From Eonycteris spelaea (lineage: Eukaryota > Chordata > Mammalia > Chiroptera > Pteropodidae), in NCBI GenBank assembly GCA_003508835.1, contig PUFA01000565.1, positions 1 through 64,000 on the forward strand: a stretch of 64,000 nucleotides of DNA, read 5' to 3'. The position numbers were made by a program, and so were the translations under genes. The notes beneath the pieces were generated by a model. That model did not search any database, was not told the DNA's origin, and saw nothing but the letters and a program-made list of their open reading frames with translations. Every line of letters begins with the position of its first letter. The first letter of the stretch is position 1. Shown here piece after piece: positions 12,244 to 22,845 of the stretch.

Positions 12244-12835
12244 CTGTGGGAGAAAGGGCATGATGAGGCACAAGGACTCTGTTTTCTCCTCTTACCAAAG
12301 CTCAAAAACAGAAGTGGAATCCTCTTGCTTCACCAAATTGCTGACATTATTGTCTCAGATGCAAAGAAACATTTTCACACTGCAGCTGTCATGCCCTTCC
12401 CATATTTTTCCACACAAAGACTGCAGCTTGAAGACACAGACTCCATCCAGATCACAAGAAGTGTTAGCCACCATCCATTCTAAACACTGCGTTTGAAAGA
12501 TGGGCAACTGAGGCTAGATTTCTCCTCTACTCAACACTGTAAAGCTCACCGGCAACGGATCCCTGTTGCCTCCCGGGCAACCTAAGTCTCTCAGCCTCTG
12601 CCAAAGTAGGAGATTAATTCAGCAACATAGACACAATAATGCCGGTACCTCTGTCCTTAGTTTCCAAAACTGTTGACAAATTCTCTCGGCCATTCCTGTC
12701 TCTACGCACTTTCCAAATCAACCCAACCCCTTTCTGCGTTCCTTCCCACCACACAGCTCTCTCTGTTGCAAGTGCAAAAGCGTGCTTCTGCTCTGAAGCC
12801 TGACCACCGGGGCCCCATCCTCAGCATTCAGCTAC
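12244..12835 (-). other. Intron between the TM1/TM2 exon and TM3 exon
   Basis: Donor reads GTAGCTG on the minus strand after 12836, weaker than the GTAAGT consensus; acceptor CCCACAG at 12244. No repeat recognised. Confidence 0.55.
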
Positions 12836-13076
12836 CATGGTGAAGAGGGAGCTGAGAAAATCCAGCATCGTGTTGGTCACGGAGATTGACAACAAAGAGG
12901 CCGGAGGCAGTGTGCATCCTCCTGCACTTCATAATCACATGGTTTAAGATCCAATTACCTAGTATGGCAGCAAATGCCACTATGGTGTACCCTATTACTA
13001 ACCAGAACTGTATCCGCTCATCCTGGGACACCACCTCCGAAGCCATGGGACCTGACGTGCCAGCCAGGTTGTCCAT
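12836..13076 (-). pseudogene. Receptor exon: N-terminus end, TM1 and TM2
   Basis: From the ATG at 13076 it reads through SQDERIQFWLVIGY, TM1 with the conserved GN (AILGNWILNHV), RMHTASGLFVVNL, then loses frame. In the next frame it continues VTNTMLDFLSSLFTM to the splice donor. Compared with GPR83 (VNLAVADIM) the break fits loss of two bases, and the TM2 Asp that binds the allosteric sodium is Asn. The exon probably extends further upstream (see 13077-13361). The start codon is uncertain. Confidence 0.8.
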
Positions 13077-13361
13077 TTTGAGATATGTTCAGGCAGCTTA
13101 TGGATCATGGAGAGCATGCTATCACGGCCCGAGCTACCAACCGCAGACGCAGCATTAGAAATAGCTTGCAGCACCTGGGAGGTGGTGGGGTGATCAGGTC
13201 ATCAAACCCGTTCGGCACACTCAGAGGGGGTCAGCTCATCCGCATAGCTCATGGTGCTGGGGTTCAGGAAAGCCCCTTGGGGCGATTCTGTGATCAGGGT
13301 GTCCAGGTTGACGCCAGCGGAAAACCTCAAGGTCCCTAAGCAACTGGGTCAGAGAGTGCCT
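13077..13361 (-). pseudogene. Possible N-terminal extension of the receptor first exon
   Basis: On the minus strand, one frame reads FSAGVNLDTLITESPQGAF, continues with PSTMSYADELTPSECAERV, meets two TGA codons at about 13189-13194, and then goes on with SQVLQAISNAASAV, SSGRDSMLSMIHKLPEHISK. The composition looks protein-like and it ends just before the TM1 segment, as an extracellular N-terminus would. A splice-acceptor-like CTTCCCCAG lies just upstream at about 13362. I do not recognise the sequence, and it could be chance openness in GC-rich DNA. Confidence 0.35.
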
Positions 13362-14230
13362 GGGGAAGAAAGAGGGAAGGGTGAGGGGTCTCCACAGAGC
13401 GGTAGGCGACCGCTGGTCAGCGTTCTGCAGCTCCGAGCAGATAATGCGCTCTCCCAGATTGGGGGCAGGGAGAGAGCGGGAGACCAGAGTGGCAAGAAGG
13501 AAAGCAAAAAGACTGGATCGCTGGACCGGCTTGGAGTGGGCAAGTGCGCGAAATTGAGCTGGGCAGTCGAGCGCCGGGCGAGCAAATGCAGGGGGCTCCA
13601 AACGCTCCGCAGCTTAGGGTGCGCAGGCAGTGCCAGTTCTAAAGTCGGGACAGCAGCTCCACGCTCTCTCCCCAGCACCGCTCCTCATTCCCGCAGCCGG
13701 GGGTTGTTCTGACTAAATTCTATAGCCTTCAATCAGTCGGTGTGAATCCGTCTGCCTAAAGCCTGCAGGTGCTGCGCTCTGAGCTAGTGAAGGCAGCGCC
13801 TTCTGCAGCCGCCCTTTATAGAAAGTCTAGGGCCCGCGAGAGAGCCAATGGGGAGGCCGCGGCTGAATCCCCGCCCTGTTCTTCCAGGCTGGAGAGCGAA
13901 ATGAGTTGGCAAAGTCTTTGCCGCTCCAGTCTCAGCTCCCTTCCTTTCTCTGCCATTCGTTGGCCCCCTCCTCCCTCTTGCTGCAACTGGAAAGCCCAGA
14001 GCTTAAGGGATCTTCTCTTGGCAACTCCCATCATCCGCCTTCTTCACCTCCCTTTTCCTTTACTCTCCTTTTTTCCTTTGCAACAGTGCCCAAAATACCA
14101 GCTGGAGCTGTAACTCAGAGAACTGAGAGGAGGCTGCGGCGAATAAGGTGCGGCTGAACAAACAGACCTATGATCTGCTTGAGAAGCTGGACGCCTCATT
14201 CGGTACTAACGACCTGGTGGCCGTCGAGGG
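13110..14230. promoter_or_regulatory. CpG-rich promoter region of the receptor locus
   Basis: Markedly richer in G+C and CpG than the rest of the window, with densest CpG at about 13380-13870. It sits immediately upstream of the minus-strand receptor and contains a TATA-like box. Many overlapping frames on both strands (for example 13251-13712 + and 13236-13601 -) are by-products of few stop codons in GC-rich DNA. It is unusual for a dead gene to keep its CpGs, which suggests recent inactivation or another transcript. Confidence 0.65.
13814..13820 (-). promoter_or_regulatory. TATA-like box (TATAAAG)
   Basis: Read on the minus strand as CTATAAAGGGC in a GC-rich setting, so initiation would be expected near 13785-13790, upstream of the receptor exons. 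Confidence 0.55.
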
Positions 14231-14839
14231 AGAGTGATCGCCACGAAGGGTCTGCATAAATTTTTGAATTGTGCAAGGAAAGTGAAGAAGGAGGCAGTCG
14301 GATAATAGGGAGAGGACACTATAGAGACTGAGAGCCCAAGTAAAGGTCGCCTGGAAGGGAAACAACATGATGCTGATGCTCTGCTTTCTCCAATACGAAA
14401 CCATCCCATTCAAAGCTCATGCAACGATTCCAAGGTTCTGCATCCAGCTTCCTTGGGAGACACTGCATTTTCCTCCAATACTCAGGAAGTACCACTTTGG
14501 GAACTGGATGTGGCAGGTTAGTAGGGAGGCTGAGGACGTACACTCAAGGAGGATTTATGGTTTGGGAAGCTTTTGAAAAGCGATTCTCCCAAAGTCTGAT
14601 GCTGCAGGAAGGAGATGGAGTTTAGTCTTTGGAGTTAAGTGGGAAAGAGGCTGAGGCTGATGGTTCCTGGACTGCCATTTCTTTTGGAGTTTTAAGTTGC
14701 CTCTTGGAGAAGGGATCTGGAGATATTTGAATTAAACTAGAGCAACTGAGCTGCATCCCTAGAGGTGCTTGTGGGAAACATAACAATACCCTGAGACTTT
14801 CAGAGGTCAAGAGCATTTTTGCTATCATCTCCCACCCTT
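14231..14839. other. No gene seen
   Basis: Short frames on both strands only; none resembles a family I know. Confidence 0.45.
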
Positions 14840-14935
14840 CCACTCATTAATTTACAGATAGAGAAATGGAGGCTTAGGAGGGAAAAAGCTTAAGGAAGGT
14901 CACAGAGATAATTAGCTGAAGCACTGGACTAGAAA
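14840..14935 (-). mobile_element. MIR fragment
   Basis: Shows the MIR antisense signature: 'ttacagatagagaaatggaggct', then 'ggtcacagagataattagctg', then 'actggactagaaatg'. Confidence 0.65.
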
Positions 14936-15159
14936 TGAGAAGAGTGGAGCCTAGCAGTCCAGGGTGTTTTGCTCTGCAGCAAGCTGTCACTGAAAAACCC
15001 TCATGTTTGTTTCAACCAGTGTCATTATCTTCTATCCACCTCCTATTGCCAAGGGGCTGTGGAAAGAGCCAGTACCTGCACCCATCTTCTCCTAGATGTG
15101 TTAGTAGGGGAACCACCCAATGTCTATTAAGGCATGAGCGGACATTCATTATCACTATC

Positions 15160-15160
<1 letters not shown>

Positions 15161-15202
<42 letters not shown>

Positions 15203-15203
15203 T
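15161..15203. repeat. (ATC)n microsatellite
   Basis: About 14 uninterrupted CAT/ATC trinucleotides. They produce a poly-Ser run in one frame at 14935-15354, which I do not regard as coding. Confidence 0.97.
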
Positions 15204-17865
15204 AACATCATCCAGGCATCAGAGGTCACCAAGCAGCCACAAAGGAGGCAAGCAGACTTCTGCCACACACATATTTTATGCGCCTGTGTGCATGTCTTCT
15301 TATGTCTGTCTGCCTTGGCCACATCTTGCTACTTATGGGTTAAAGAAGGGTTAAGAAAGAGATCGATGGGTCTTGCAACCTTTCTGTAGTGTCCTAGCCT
15401 GTGGGGAGATGGTGGCTGACAAATTAACACCACATAGCTAATCAGAAAAAATCTAACTAAATTTAAAAAAAAAGGAGAATAACTAAAGCTAGCCTTTGTG
15501 AAGGGGGGTTAAGCTTTTCGAATATAGACGTAGGCTTGGAAAAATTATATGGTTATCAGGCAGCTTCCTCAAAAATAAAAGAGGACATAAAAAAAAGAGG
15601 GAAAAAAACAGTAAAAGAAATCTGTATCTTATTTGGGTAGCCCACAAAACAGAGACACACAAATAATTACATTGTAAAAAGGCAACAAATGTTGACTCTA
15701 CCAAATAGATCCACTGTGGAGCTGGGAGTCATTAATCTTTAGTTTGATCCCTCTGCAGCAGTTTCTAAATAAAGACTACCAAGAGACATCAAGTGAGCAT
15801 TTAAGAGGAATTTTCTCTGTACCTGGCCCTGGGCTGGCTTTCCAAGGGCCCCAAAAGGCTCCAGATTTGCTGGGGGATGAAGGGCAAAGTTGACACTTAA
15901 TCAAATATAAGACTTTTCTAAAATCTAACTGGAGAAGTGCAGAGGTTCTGTGGCAGGGGCCAGTGTGAAAGCATTGAACACATGAAGGCAGAACTCAAGA
16001 ACTGAGATGCTGAGACATGGTCTTGGCCTGTACCAGCCTCTTAACTATGGTCTTCGCACTCCTTGAACTCTTTGAGACAGAGTTCCTGAATCTGTCAAAG
16101 AGAGTTGGCAATATCTAGCCCCCAAAGGAGTGAGGATTGCATGCAAAAACATAGCTGGATTGAATTCAGCAAAGAGAAAAACAATGCAGATTATATATAT
16201 ACATCTTCAAACTTTTGACATGATTACTGTCTCTCTTTGTATCTTAAGCACTGATGCACATTTGAACTTCTGGACCAACAGACTCTCAAAGCCCATGGCC
16301 TACTTGTAACCTTGCACAGCATCATTAGTTAGTTGGGAGACAGAAGGAAATCTGGGGTAAGCCCATCCATGTACTCAGTACATCAGTGGGAAAGGGGCTG
16401 CCTGGCCATCTTTGGGCCCTGAGGGATTGAAAGAAGCTTATAATTGCACAAAAGAGAAGAATCCACACCCAAGAAATAGTTACTTTCAGGCAGGTGCAAA
16501 ATATGCAGAAAATCAGTGTTAGAGGAGCAAGTGTAGTGTGGGGTGGGGATTGAGGGGGCTTTGCAAAGGAATTAGCATTTAAGATGGGTTTGAACTGTCA
16601 GTTGAACAGAAATGAGCAGAGAGGAGTGAGAGGTGGTAAAATTTGAGGCCTCAGAAAGCAAGAGCAAAGTCACAAAGAGGGCAAATACTCGGCTTTTCCA
16701 GGGAAGGGGGGGGGAAAGAGAAGGTTGTGAGAGGAGAGTTTAGTAGCTGCAGTTCCTATGCATTTCCCCAGCACTTAATGCTTTTCTAATTATTTTCCAT
16801 GAAGATGGAGTGGATGAGAAGTGAGGAAACTAGTTTTACTGCAACTAATGGACGTGGCAGACTCCTTGGCATAGTAAGAGCCAGAATAGGCATATTAGTT
16901 CTTGTGATCTTTTCAAGTTATCTATCCATCTAGCCCCTGACTTTGCTCAGGCAAAACAACTCCAAGTTCTTCTAACTGTGCCCTCTGGATGAGCTAAGTC
17001 TTAGCCACTGCAGATCATTTACTGTCTGTACAGCTGCATCTCACATTGAGTTTACTCTTTCCTCTAAAATCACCATTACTACCTCCTCTATCTTCTAAGT
17101 GATAAAAATACAAAAAAACATGCACCCGAACACACAAAAACCAAACACACATAAGGCATAAAGTACCTACAACTTCGCCAGACTGCCAGTGACAGCTCCA
17201 ACCTTAGTTTCCTGGCGCTCAGTGCATTCTTCATTTCTCCTCAGTGAATTCCTTAGGGCCCCCCAGTTTCTGCTCAAATCTTGACAAAGAGATGAAAATG
17301 TCACACTTGTTTCAATCAATCTCAACATTCAATGAAGCTTGAGTGAAGCTTCCTTCCAAATCCAGGGTCCAGGGAGCCAGGAGACTACAGTGCTCCTTTG
17401 TCCCCAAATCTACTTAACCTAACTCAGACAAGAAACCCTGTGACACAAGGGCAAACCCTGGTGCAACATATTCTCTAATACCTTGCCCCTTGCCATGTTT
17501 TTCCTGTCTTAGTCTAACCTTGGTTTAAACTCCTTATCTTCTATTGGCTACCCTATTATTGCCTCAATCCCCATTCAGGCCTGGTCTCTGCTTGGAGCCT
17601 TTATCTAATATCTGAGTTCCCATCACCTATAGATATGCTTGCTTGTGATGGTCACCTTTTCTTATTTCCACCAAGAATTGCCAACACTGGATTGCCCTTT
17701 AGAGTGGCTGCTCTGGTGCTGAGAAATTGCGATGGGATCAGGACAAAAAAAGCACCCCGGCCTTTGGATACTGTGCCAGGCCCACCAGACTGTGACACAA
17801 TAGCTAGCAATTTCTATTGGGTTAATACTCTCAGCTGCCTGATCCACTCCCATACATAGATCTCA
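15204..17865. other. No gene seen
   Basis: Moderate-GC intergenic DNA. I recognise no exon series, RNA or repeat family with confidence. Some of it may be LTR or DNA-transposon remnants too decayed to name by eye. Confidence 0.4.
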
Positions 17866-18080
17866 ATATTCCATGATGTTTTAGCTCCATATTCCATGAT
17901 GTTTCACATTCAGTTTCACAAATTTCAAAGTCAAAAGCTGTCTTTGCAACAAATTTTAGCTCCATATTCCATGATGTTTCACATTCAGTTTCACAAATTT
18001 TAGCTCCATATTCCATGATGTTTCACATTCAGTTTCACAAATTTCAAAGTTCAAAAGCTGTCTTTGCAACAAATTTTTCT
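17866..18080. repeat. Local tandem repeat, about 75-bp unit
   Basis: Units starting TTAGCTCCATATTCCATGAT begin at 17881, 17956 and 18000, preceded by a partial unit at 17866-17880. The first and third units are nearly full and nearly identical. The middle one lacks the 'tcaaaagctgtctttgcaac' part, so its length is about 44. A minus-strand 61-codon frame (17831-18016) shows the same periodicity and is not a gene. Confidence 0.93.
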
Positions 18081-19154
18081 AATTGAAAATAATAGCCAAA
18101 GGTGCCCTAGTCTAAGGAGTTACAGGTGATTATGCCAAATTGTAGTCAATGTTGCTAAAGTCACAACCAGCTCTAGAAGGTTATCCCTGCTGGAGTCCAT
18201 GAACTAATGTACCAGGACTGTTGGGAAATCTCTCTAGACAGGATCCCCAGCTCCAGGGAAGGTACAACAGTCCCATTACCAAGAAGAAGCAAACATAGAA
18301 GGAAAAACCTATGGTGACATCATTTCAAATGAGGACAGATGATACCCTGTTGTTGCCAACTGTGCCAGTTGGGGGTAGCAGGACTCAATGGTAAAATTAA
18401 AGGTAAATTCCTGAAATGAGGAGCTCTCTGGCTTCTGATTATACCATCTCCCAACTGAGTAAATTGTGTTCCAATTTCTAAAAAGTTTCCAGCCTCAGCT
18501 TGCACTCCTCCAGGAAGAGTAGTTGGCATACCAAAGCTGCCTGTTCTACTGCAAACTTGAGATGATTCAGTTCTCCACTGAGCCAAAAGCTGCTTTCCAG
18601 TGACTTCCTGCCTGTGGTTTTCTTCAGCTCTCCAGGGCCACACACAATCAGTGTAATCACAGTTCCTTATGCCAGCTTTTCCGATATTTGAAGACTCTGT
18701 TCATGTTCCCCATATTCATTTTTGTTGAGGTCATGAGGTAAAGGAACATTGTAACTTAGAGGAAAAAAAAAATATATATATATTATAAACAGTTCCTGAG
18801 GAATAATAGAGGAGACAGTAAGGTAGGTAGAAACAAGGTTAGCAGAACTGTGGTACCTATTTAAATATAATGTCTTGTCGGATGCCTGGGCTACTTTGTC
18901 CTCAGGGTGGTATCAGTAAAATGAAGTGTAGTAAGAAAGGCAGGAAAAGAGAAAGAGGAAAGAGAGCTGATATAGGAATAAGGTAGGGTAGGAGCAAGAA
19001 TCTCTTTTGCCTCCTCACTCATAAATAGCTCCACTGTAATACAATGCTAGAACAGGGTGCTCATTTTTTTTTTTTGGTCCAGAGGACTGACTCCCAAACT
19101 GCACCTTTTCATAGCAGGGATTTGGGACAGTGACTTATGTATTCTGTTATACCT
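18081..19154. other. No gene seen
   Basis: Unrecognised sequence. A minus-strand 107-codon frame at 18320-18643 lacks any recognisable domain. Confidence 0.4.
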
Positions 19155-19265
19155 ATAACTTGTAATGTAATCTTAGATAAGCATTTCCCCTTTCTGAGGT
19201 TCACTTTCCTGGAGATTAAACTCAACCTTGTAAGGGCCTTTCTAGCTCAAAAATCTTATGATATT
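19155..19265 (+). mobile_element. MIR-family fragment
   Basis: Matches the order of a MIR core and tail: 'taatcttagataagcatttcccctttctgag', 'cactttcctggagattaaa', 'gggcctttctagctc'. Confidence 0.6.
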
Positions 19266-19567
19266 CATCACTATCATTATATAAGAGATGAAGCTGTTTT
19301 TTACATTTATATTTCAAACTGCAGACAGGGTCTGAAAACAATAAAAAAAGTAAGAGATCATCTTTGCCCGTAACCTCTAAAAGTATACCTGAGATTGAAG
19401 AAAATGTACTTAGAAGGTAATTTGTGTCTAATAATAATACTAATAATAGTAACTGAGACAGTGACAATAGCAGTTGGAAGTAGCACTCTGAATATTCCCT
19501 CCAATTTATCCCTGGAAACACAGCCTTATGTAGGAGCCACTTTTAGGAGAGTACATAGAAGAGCAGA

Positions 19568-20045
19568 TATATTAGAAATTGAGGGTGAGATCCAGTGTAT
19601 TCAATATGTTCCATGCACCATTCAAGTATGTTAGACATAGCAATGAGAGAGAGAAAGTTTCTATCTTCATGGAATTTCCATTCCAATGAGGGAAGTCTGA
19701 TAAGAAAGCAGATAACAAAATAATCATGATATCTCATCATGACATGTCTCATCATGACAAGTGCTATGAAGAAAATTCTGTAGATCAAAGTGATAAAATA
19801 AATAAATAAAAGACTGTGGTGTGTGTAGTTCATTAGATTGGAGGAGCGAGGCCTCTCTGGAAAGGTGATAATTGGGTTGAGACCTAAATGATGAGAAGGA
19901 ATCAACCAAGAAAAAGTCAGGGGTGGGGAGAAGAATACCATGCAGAGGGAAATGCAAGTGTAAAGGCCATGAGATAGCAACAAGTGTAGGATGTTAAGAA
20001 ACAGAAAGAGGGCCAGTATAGGAACAGAATGTAATAAGGAGAAAA
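19568..20045 (-). mobile_element. L2-like ancient LINE fragment (copy 1 of 3)
   Basis: Shares the order 'caatgagagagagaaagtttctat', 'gacaagtgctatgaag', 'gcctctctggaaaggtgata', 'gagacctaaatgatgagaagg', 'tgcaagtgtaaaggccatgag' with the copies near 55960 and 57986. This is a widespread old mammalian repeat that I place with L2-type LINEs read in antisense; the family name is a judgement from memory. Confidence 0.5.
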
Positions 20046-20104
20046 GTGGTTTGGGCTAGTTCTCATTTTCAAAAAGTAAAAATGATCACAAAAATAATCC
20101 TTAC

Positions 20105-20280
20105 CAGTACAGAGCATCTTATAATCCTCTAAGTGCTTTCTTAATCATTACTTCAACTTTTGATTAACAGCGACTTTCCCAGGTACGCAAATTTATCCCC
20201 ATTTTACTGACTAGACAAGTGAGACTCGAAAATATGAAAGTGACATGTTCTTGTTCACACAGTCAGGATTTTATCAAAAT
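20105..20280 (-). mobile_element. MIR fragment
   Basis: Antisense MIR signature: 'cctctaagtgctttcttaatcatt', 'atccccattttactgactag', 'gacatgttcttgttcacacagtcagg'. Confidence 0.65.
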
Positions 20281-21419
20281 ACAGAACTGTTACATTTTGT
20301 TTTGCTCTGTTTTGTCTTCTGGCCCTATTTTCTTTTTCACTGTAGACTGCTCCATGTCTCTACTCAGCTTCTTGTAATGTTGCACATTTTCCCCCTAAGC
20401 CTGGCAAACTAACAGGCAATTAGGGCTGGGAGTTTGAAGAGATCAGCAAGGCATAAAGCACAGCCATACATTTCTAACATTGACTGAGTGCACTTTTTGT
20501 GTATGCTAGGGCATCCAACCCCTATTGGTCTCATTGGTCCTTAAATTGCAGGTAGGACACTGGCTACAAAGGCAGGTAATGGAAATTGGCTGAAAAAAAA
20601 TGTGATTATAGATTCAGTCAGCATCCAGTGATGCTGTCTGAAGAAGGCAGTGTGATTGGCCGGGAGCCTCTCTCATCAAAATAATATAATTTCAAATAAC
20701 TTCAAAGACATAATTCGTATTCTTTGTATAATAAATCGCCAAACAGCCATCTACCCATCATCTTCCCTTAGCTGGTGAATGAAAATTTAAACAAGTTAAT
20801 TTTTTTATGTTGCTGTATTTTGAAAAGTCAGTGCTTACCAAATATATTGGGAACATTCTCCCTCCTTGTATTACTGCGGATCCACTCTTTGTTTAATGAA
20901 AAGGATGTTAGTCTTCACTGTAGAGAAACCAAGGATCTTGGTTCCCTTTCTGCTCTTCAATCCCTGTATAGGCTCAGACAAGTCACTGACTATGTTACAA
21001 TGGACATAATAAACTCTGTCTGGCTTTTTTTGTAAGATGGATGTGAGACTCAGATATGTTTATATATAGGGAAACACTGATGATAAGAATTGTTATTGTG
21101 CATTCACACCATTGCTTAACATCAGTCTAATACTTGCATCCTCTCTCTCAGCTGCTCATCTCCCTGCTACGAACATTTCAACTTTTGAATTCAGAAATTA
21201 TTTTCTAAGTAATCATTGGGAGATGAGACGCTGATCATAGAGATATCTCTGCCATGAAATGAGTTCAACTTGCTCCTGGAATCCAAATGAAAGACAATAA
21301 AGGAGAATGACTGACCCTGGCAAATAAATGCAGTAAATAATTTATTCCTCCCACTCCCATTTACCTCAGAGAAATAGCCCTGAATATAACTATTAGCCTT
21401 TCGAAATCAGTGAGGTCTC
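20281..21419. other. No gene seen; weak MIR trace
   Basis: A faint plus-strand MIR-like stretch may lie at about 20930-21045 ('caagtcactgac', 'tacaatggacataataa'). The rest is unrecognised. Confidence 0.35.
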
Positions 21420-21565
21420 TGGAGCAGATGATCCATATTACTTGGGGGCTCATTATAAATGCAAAATCTTTGGCTCCACTACAAACTTGCTGAATTAGAA
21501 TCTGCATTTTAACATGATCCTCAGGTGATTAATAAGTACATAAAAGTTGAAAAGCACTGCAATAT
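21420..21565 (+). mobile_element. MER5A-like hAT DNA transposon remnant
   Basis: Recalls the MER5A order: 'cttgggggctcattataaatgc', 'ctgaattagaatctgcattt', 'aacatgatcctcaggtgatt', 'agttgaaaagcactg'. Confidence 0.6.
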
Positions 21566-21659
21566 TTTAAAGTCCAAATGTGGCACCCATGGTTTTTAAA
21601 ATGCTTCTTTAATTGGAATAAAGGTGAGTCAACTAGCCTTACAAACCAACGAGCCCACT

Positions 21660-21850
21660 ATATTTCAAACTTGGCCATAAATTACAATTACCTAGCTACC
21701 TTTAACTAATACTGATGTTTGAGTCCTATCTCCAAAAGGTTTTATATAATTGGTCTTTTGTGGGTCTGGGTATGAGATTTTCAAAAGTTCCTCAAACAAT
21801 TCTTTTCTATTGTGTAGCAAAGTTTGAGAATCATTGCACTGTTTAAAAAC
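21660..21850 (+). mobile_element. MER5-like DNA transposon remnant
   Basis: 'ataaattacaattacctagct' near the start, 'gtgggtctgggtatgagatttt' in the middle and 'agtttgagaatcattgcact' at the end follow the MER5 pattern, but with high divergence. Confidence 0.5.
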
Positions 21851-21939
21851 CATTGTCTAACAGTGTCCCGTGCGGGCATAAAAATACTTGTTTTAGTTGT
21901 GATAGATTGTTTTTGTTAAAATGAAAAGAAATTATTTCA

Positions 21940-22845
21940 GAATCATTAAGAGTAGGAAATGAATGGATAGAAAATAGGAACTAATAAAGATCAGAGGGGA
22001 AATAAATAAAATAGAGCTTAATAAAACAATACAAAAGATAAATGGAACCAAGAGCTGGTTATTTGAAAAGATAACCAAAATTGATAAACCTGTAACCAGA
22101 CTCACCAAGAAAAAAAAGAAAGATGATCCAAATAAATAAAATCAGAAATGAAAAAGAAGTGACAACTAACATCACCAAAATACAAAGGCTTATAGAAAAT
22201 ACTGAGAACAATTATGTGCGAACAAATTGGACAATCTTCCAATACCGAGTCAAGAAGAAACAGAAAATCTGAATTGATTGATTGCTACAAATGAAATTGA
22301 ATCAATAATCAAAAAACTTCCAACAAACAAAAGTGCTGGACCAGATGGCTTCAAAGATGAATTTTACCAAACATTTAAAGAGAATTAGCACCTATCCTTC
22401 TAGAACTATTCCAAAAATTCAAAAGGAAAGAAGGCTTCCAAGCTCTTAACATGAGTCCACTATAATCCTTATTCTAAAACCAAAGACATCACAGAAAAAT
22501 AAAATTGTAGGCTAATATTCCCAGTGAATATAGATACAAACTTCCTTAAAAATATTAGCAAATTGATTCAGCAGGACATTAAAAAACTCATACGTCATGA
22601 TCATTGGGAAGCAAAGTTGTTCAATATCCACAAATCAATTAATATGATATACCATATAAAAATGAAAGATAAAAATTATATGATATTAATAGATACAGAA
22701 GAAACATTTGACAAAATCCAGCATCCATTTATGGTACAAGCTCTCAGCAAAGTGGGAATAGAAGGAACATACCTCAACATAATAAAGGGCATATATGAAA
22801 AACCCACAGCTAAGATCATACTCAAAGGTTAAAAGCTAAAAACAA
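21940..22845 (+). mobile_element. L1 ORF2 fragment (before and into the RT domain)
   Basis: Encodes decayed ORF2 with the characteristic NGTKSWLFEKI-type, [14 protein letters not shown] and DAEKAFDKIQ-type stretches. The longest open piece (22524-22832) reads [15 protein letters not shown] and [16 protein letters not shown]. It carries several stops and frameshifts. It stops abruptly at about 22845, where the strand of L1 sequence flips. Confidence 0.9.

Larger units (their letters stand above)
9788..13361 (-). pseudogene. GPR165: GPR83-family rhodopsin-like GPCR pseudogene (GPR165-like), multi-exon
   Basis: Four minus-strand exons, in order 12836-13076, 12117-12243, 10850-10985 and 9788-10437, together spell a seven-helix class A receptor closest in pattern to GPR83. 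Motifs seen: LGNW in TM1, RMHTA before TM2, FGKMTCH at the start of TM3, PHAIY at TM4/ECL2, VCVP in ECL2, WKYLDL at TM5, ICWLPLN in TM6 and YNPCIY in TM7. Exons have plausible AG/GT borders and compatible phases. Lesions are spread through the gene: a frameshift after the TM2 'NL' (2-nt loss or 1-nt gain), one in the TM3 exon near 'VRYLCN', a 1-nt loss after 'MLYP', a 1-nt loss before 'VCVP' and a 1-nt loss before 'KKQTLKM'. The DRY/DRH position reads DLH and the TM2 Asp position reads Asn. Introns persist, so this is a unitary rather than processed pseudogene. Known: human GPR165 is reported as an X-linked pseudogene. Inferred: this is the same gene in a bat-like mammal. An alternative is another GPR83 paralogue. 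Confidence 0.82.

Noticed and set aside
13236..14113. Several 80-150-codon frames on both strands
   Set aside because: They overlap in a CpG-rich region with few stop codons and show no family resemblance; likely chance.
14935..15354. 139-codon plus frame with poly-Ser
   Set aside because: Driven by the (ATC)n repeat; no domain and no splice-supported context.
22524..22832. 102-codon ORF as a gene
   Set aside because: It is L1 ORF2 reverse transcriptase sequence, truncated on both sides.
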